This document shows, piece after piece, positions 59,345-64,000 of a stretch of DNA of 64,000 nt. The stretch comes from Amanita rubescens. Taxonomy: Eukaryota; Basidiomycota; Agaricomycetes; Agaricales; Amanitaceae. The stretch is from positions 1 to 64,000 of the forward strand of contig WION01000112.1 in the NCBI GenBank assembly GCA_015039365.1, read 5' to 3'. The notes below the pieces were generated by a model that saw only the letters and a program-made list of their open reading frames with translations, did no database searches and was not told the origin of the DNA. Position 1 is the stretch's first letter. Every line of letters starts with the position of its first letter. Made by a program: the position numbers and the translations under genes.

Positions 59345-60926
59345 TATCGGTTGCTTTCGTGATAATACCCTAAGTTGTTTGATTATAGACATGTATACAC
59401 GTTGCACCATTGAGTAGATGTGTTGTCTTCCTGTTAGTTGAGTCGACACGAAAAGTAGTGTGGTAACACTAGCGTAAATGATCCAAGCCCTAGTAACCTC
59501 TGGCTGCAACAGATTCCTGTGAATTAGCCATATCCTCCATCTTTTTTATGGAAATGTCCGATGTCATATACGTAGATTTCCCATAATCAGACTTCAAATC
59601 CTTCATTAACTCATTCCTGCATCTTGTGTACAATTCCAAATATCCATTAATGCAGCAACCACAGGCATGCATACATGGCTGTAGTGACGCGTGATGTAAT
59701 TGTCCAACTACCAGTGTAACTGTAAGTCGGTCAATTGGGTCGTATTATTGATTAATTATTTGGTTCAGCTCGCAGTTATCATGACGCTGAAATGGTTGTA
59801 AACCTCAGAGCAGATGCCTCGGGACTCAGGGGACCGTTTGACTTGGGATCCGGATGGTAACGGAGACAACATGATTGGTTCGCTAGCTCTCTGTTACTCT
59901 TGACCGTCAGAGGTGACGCGAGGCGGAATGGGGAAGTGGCATCTCATCAGCGTCAACGAGTAAGATGCGGATATCCGCAAACGACGGCGCCGCCAGAAAG
60001 CCGCCAATTCAAAACTCTTGGAACATCACTAGTACTTGGCCGAGTTCATGAGAGCTCCAATGCCTGGTAATCAAGACGAAGCGGAAAAGGAGCGTAACGG
60101 ACTCTACGTTCGTAAGTGAGGGAGCGAAGGCTGCGTCATGTTTACGACGGGTATGACGGAGGAACCCGAAGAGTAGAGCCTGCTCTGAGTAATTGTATGT
60201 ACTCGGTGCCGAGAACCTGCAAAAAATACATGATGGGACAGATGGACTTGGGAGATTGCTAAATAGATATCTACTCTTAATATAGCCTTTCGCCATTTTG
60301 ATTGATCAGCTCCGTCATGTCTGTCATGTCAGTAGCGCCAGTGCGTCACACTGTCTGCCAATGTTGTCCAGAGCACTCAAGTACAATTCCTTCACGTTCT
60401 AGCCTTCCAAGTGAATCGAAGAGCGTGGTAAGCTGTCAGGATTAATAATATTTGTTGGCAGAGTGCAGTGACAGATCTACAGGATTGACGCCGCTGGTTG
60501 ATGATCTCGTGAGACAGTGGGACAATAAAAGGAACCTGACAGGCTCGAGCGATTATTTCCATGCAAATGATATCACAAGTCGCCATTAACACGGGGCCCG
60601 GCATGAAGGGCAATAGAATTGACCGACTTGCACAAACTTACTTGCTGCCAGGTCGTCATCGTTTGATCAGCTGAAGACTGAATTTGATGATTCTCCAGTT
60701 GAGTCCCTATCCATATCTTCGGAATAAGTTTTCATGCCTCAGCAGGTCATTATCCTTTAGCACACCATTCGTGAAAAAAGGAATCACCTCGGTTACAAAC
60801 TTCTTGTCGTTCTGATGTTGTGTCGCAATGAGAAAATGACGATAAAATATAGCGCAGAGTCAAGTTCCACCAAGGTATAAAACTTCGTGCGTCGCGAGTG
60901 CTGTTTAGTTAGGGTAACGGCAAAAC
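59345..60926. other. No supported gene
   Basis: Short frames on the minus strand (59490-59672, 60009-60296, 60392-60613) carry no motif. The right end must hold the promoter of the secreted propeller gene; a TATAAAA box lies at about 60877-60883, about 45 bp before its ATG. Confidence 0.35.
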
Positions 60927-62564
60927 ATGTTGAAGATCACCTTGAAGACAGCGATAGTTTTGGCCAATTGCCTCTCTCCACTCTTTCAAGCTGTAGCTGG
61001 ACTGGCTGTAGCCGCACGGCAAAACAGCGTCACGTTCTCTGACGCCCCCACTGCCAGCATTGGTGCTGCGTACTGTAAGTACACTTCATGTCTTGTGACA
61101 CTCCAGATGCCTAACGATTCATGTAGTCATGTCCAACGATCCGAGCGGCAATTACGTTTTCTCAGCAGACATTGGGTCCGATGCAAAACTGGTATGTAAT
61201 TCGAGATGTCGCAAAGTAAATCTTTTGACGCTGTTTGAAGACTCTCGCCAAGGGATATTATACTGGAGGAAATGGTAGTCACGGTGTAGGACCAACTCCA
61301 GACGCTCTATTCAGTCAAGGCGCGATGATTAGTTCTAAGACATACAACGTTGTAATCGCCGTGAATGTAAGTAAGCATCTTCTCCGAATGCCTGATAATT
61401 GAACTTACGAAAGAATAGGCGGGATCCAACACTATCACGGCATTTCAAGTCGACCAGACCAACCCCACGAATTTGGTCATGATTGGCAGTCCTGTATACA
61501 GCGGGGGCGACTTTCCCGTCTCAGTCGCAATAAACGAAGTTGGTAACATGGTTTGCGCCCTGAACTCGGGCACTATCAATGGTGTAAGGTAAGGACATGA
61601 TATAATTGATCGTACCGCTTGATGGCTGAAACCTTCGTAGCTGCTTCCAATTTGATCCAAAGATAGGTCTTACCCCTCTGGCAAACGCGACACGGTATTT
61701 GAACCTCAAACAAACTACCCCCCCCTCCGGCCCAGACAATACAGTTGGTCAAGTAATATTCAGAAAATACGACACAGCGCTCGTCGTAATCGTAAAGGGC
61801 GCCCAATTTAACACTCCAGTAACGCCAGGTTACCTGGCAGAATGGGACATAAACAGTGATGGATCATTATCTGAACACTTCAACACCGTTATCGGTGGTG
61901 TGTCGGGCTGTGGAATTTCAGAGATCCCTGGTATGAATGCGCTCATTGTTCCAGACTCATTCACGGGCTATGTCATCTTCGACCTGGCAACTGCCATTCA
62001 CGACCCGGCGGTTAAAGGACAAAGTGTGTTGATCCCCGGCCAAGAAGCAACCTGTTGGATCGGTTACAGCGTTATCACCAAAAACTTTTATCTCACCGAT
62101 TTCGGTACTTCGATGATATACGAAATAAATGTTGACGAAAATTTGAAGGGGACGCTTGTCAAAGTATGCCAATCATGCGTCTTCTTTGATAACCTTTGCT
62201 AACGTTTATATTGCGGCAAAGTCTCATCTTCTGGACGAATACGATGGTCCCCTTCACTTTGAGATCAACCACGTTCTCGGACAGGAGTAAGCTGTTGGCG
62301 TAACCCAAGCGGTGACCTCGAAGACTGACTTGACTTCCAGACGAATGTACCTCCTAGCAGGTAACAACTCCGCCCTTGAAGTCTTCAATATAAATGGGGT
62401 TGGTCAGTTGGAACAGATTCAAAAGCTCGATATCGGAACTCCTATTAGGCAGGCTGGGCTACCACTAGGTAAGTTAGCCATCCAAAAATGGAAAGGTGCA
62501 GTGCTAACTTTAGATCAATTCAGACCCAAACGACGTCTTCGGCATGGTTACTTACATGATCTAA
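60927..62564 (+). CDS. Secreted lactonase-fold beta-propeller protein
   Basis: Eight exons join to 421 aa: 60927-61074, 61127-61191, 61241-61366, 61419-61588, 61641-62163, 62222-62286, 62341-62468 and 62524-62564. A signal peptide is clear (MLKITLKTAIVLANCLSPLF, then QAVAGLA). The body has repeated propeller-blade patterns (FSADIGSD, YNVVIAVNAGSNTITAFQVD, FPVSVAINEVGNMVCALNSG, YSVITKNFYLTDFGTSMIYE, MYLLAGNNSALEVFNI), the hallmark of the 7-bladed lactonase / 3-carboxymuconate-cyclase-like family. Fungal secreted members are abundant but rarely characterised. The catalytic role is inferred and could be binding only. The TATA box near 60880 supports the chosen start. Confidence 0.88.
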
Positions 62565-63742
62565 ACTCCTGGATTTGTACTTAACATTATTATTTCATCT
62601 ACGATATTTTTAGTTTAGAATATAACGGTTAGTTGTATTCAATGTCTGGTCATCGTACCTCGTCGCTTCATTGTCCGCTCAACAATACGTTAGTGACAAG
62701 GTGGCACTGTCAAGTAGAAGGTGCTGAATGTAGTTTGATAGCTGCATCGGATAAGGCTTCGCGAACACGGCGCCAGAGAATAATAGCATGACACAAGATA
62801 CCGAAATCTACCCCGAATGGTAGTATAAAACGTCAGCTTCTGGTCTAGATCACAATATCGGGACATCTTGTCGACCAACACGTCCATCCATCCCTTCAAG
62901 GCGCGTGACTGCCTCGAGGCTTGCTATAACGTTAACAAGAAAGCAGCGCAAACAGTTCATGACATCATTGATATCGTGATGTCACTTGTAGTAACATCAG
63001 AACCAACTGATGCAGACTCCAGAGTACTTTTTCTATTGTATGCGGAGTGTCATTGAATCTGGAGCAGGGTACAAAAGACGTTTTTTCAAAGTCGCATTAG
63101 AAGAGAAACATCCGCGTCCGGCGTAAACAACTTGATGAAATAGCCGAGCTACGCGTTCTTCACACTGCAATGTTAAGCATTGATTCAAGCCCTGATCGAC
63201 ATTCGATAAGCGAAGCAAGGCGTCCCTTCCAGATGCAAAGTCCGTGTAGGTTGAGACCGGTATAGTGTCGTCTGCGGAGCAGTTTCACGTGCAGAGAGTT
63301 ATAAGTAATGTCAGAATCACATGCCCTTGACGGTTTACCGCTCCCAAAGCTAACGGTGGTGGCTACATGCGCATTGCGTTGGGCAAGGGCGTAAAACCCA
63401 CGATCGTGTCGAGCAAAAAGTAGCTGTATAGCCTGGCGAGGGTATCCGCGACTCGTACCTGACAGCGCCTACGTCGGGAGTTGCTCCCGCTAGGAACGGT
63501 AGGGAAGCGCTGGAATCGGAAGATTGATCCGGAAGCAGAGTGGACAACGTTGACAGGAATCAGATGGCTATGGAGTTTCGGGCCTGACGATACCGGTGCT
63601 GTAAGACGCCGTTGTTTGTGTATATGTAGTGCGGTAGAGTGCGGGGCAACACTGTGATTATCGTGGTCGTGTGCATCGTGGGAATAACGATTGTCCGGTA
63701 CTCTTCCGACACCCGTATGCTGTCTTGCATTCACTACTTGCA
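62565..63742. other. Intergenic region without a supported gene
   Basis: Contains the 3' flank of the propeller gene and several short frames on both strands with no motif. The promoter of the kinase gene at 63743 lies at its end. Confidence 0.4.
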
Positions 63743-64000
63743 ATGTCCGCCTCATTCCGTATCAAATCTGCCCTTTGGGACAAGATTCATTACTTTGCCT
63801 CATTTCCACAAACTGGAGTCTCTCTCCAGCAGATGGTCCTCTTTGGACAGAACCCAAGTCAGGGCACCTTGTTGAGAGCTTCGCAATTCCTTGCAGGTCT
63901 GGTCTCGTCATACTCTCTCCTGCTCCTGTATTAACACATCTAGCAGAAGAACTACCAGTCAGGCTTGCACACAGAGTTAAAGAACTCGATGAACTGCCCC
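63743..64000 (+). CDS. Mitochondrial pyruvate dehydrogenase kinase-type protein, 5' part
   Basis: Exon 1 (63743-63896) and the start of exon 2 (63944 to the window end) join in frame. The N-terminus matches the PDK/BCKDK family: HYFASFPQTGVSLQQMVLFG, NPSQGTLLRASQFLA, then EELPVRLAHRVKELDELP. These mitochondrial kinases phosphorylate the E1 subunit of pyruvate or branched-chain keto-acid dehydrogenase and switch it off. Only about 70 residues are in the window; the GHKL ATP-binding domain lies beyond it. Confidence 0.9.

Overview
The window is from a mushroom-forming basidiomycete (Agaricomycetes). The genes are dense with short GT-AG introns, typically 45-70 nt. The gene families are also typical of that group: GT90 glycosyltransferase, a DUF6593-type protein, a Crinkler-like protein with PB1/ubiquitin-like, P-loop and nuclease domains, an S9A prolyl oligopeptidase with 18 exons, Cys-rich single-pass membrane proteins and Ty1/Copia debris. 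I rebuilt most genes by joining exons by eye. A complete in-frame splice model is stated where I found one.

Layout. (1) 1-6865 is a Copia graveyard. It holds a 3' LTR, a second LTR joined to an internally rearranged pol whose integrase core is replaced by a ~100-bp minisatellite, an inverted LTR piece, and a solo LTR with a perfect 5-bp target duplication. (2) 6866-20831 is ordinary housekeeping sequence: a 2OG-oxygenase-like protein lacking iron ligands (-), GT90 (-), a Kss1/Fus3-type MAP kinase (-), ribokinase (-), a divergent CCCH zinc-finger protein (+), a decayed membrane protein (-), a DUF6593-like protein (+) and the RNA polymerase I/III subunit AC40 (-). (3) 20940-24771 holds a kinase-like remnant followed by a Crinkler-like gene with one frameshift.

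(4) 25275-45093 is the most unusual part: a ~20-kb complex, mostly inverted, segmental duplication. The left arm carries metallothionein (+), an unrecognised block and an MFS transporter (-). The right arm carries the same parts in inverse order: MFS (+), a prolyl oligopeptidase found only here, the unrecognised block, and a metallothionein pseudogene (-). Two intact P450 paralogues lie in direct orientation, one in the spacer between the MFS copies and one inside the right arm. MFS and block B are almost base-identical, while metallothionein and P450 have clearly diverged, so the arms look like a conversion mosaic. The content (two P450s, two exporters, a peptidase and a metal-binding peptide) suggests an amplified detoxification or specialised-metabolism locus. 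That is inference; no core biosynthetic enzyme or precursor-peptide gene was recognised.

(5) 45100-50200 is rearranged sequence with a truncated RRM gene between GAGAC-rich repeats and a decayed coiled-coil coding region. (6) 50271-52536 is a MATE transporter (-). (7) 53200-57250 is a tandem direct duplication of Cys-rich single-pass membrane protein genes (-). (8) 58000-60900 has weak coding fragments. (9) 60927-62564 is a complete secreted lactonase-fold beta-propeller (+). (10) 63743-64000 is the 5' end of a mitochondrial pyruvate-dehydrogenase-kinase-type gene (+) that runs off the window.
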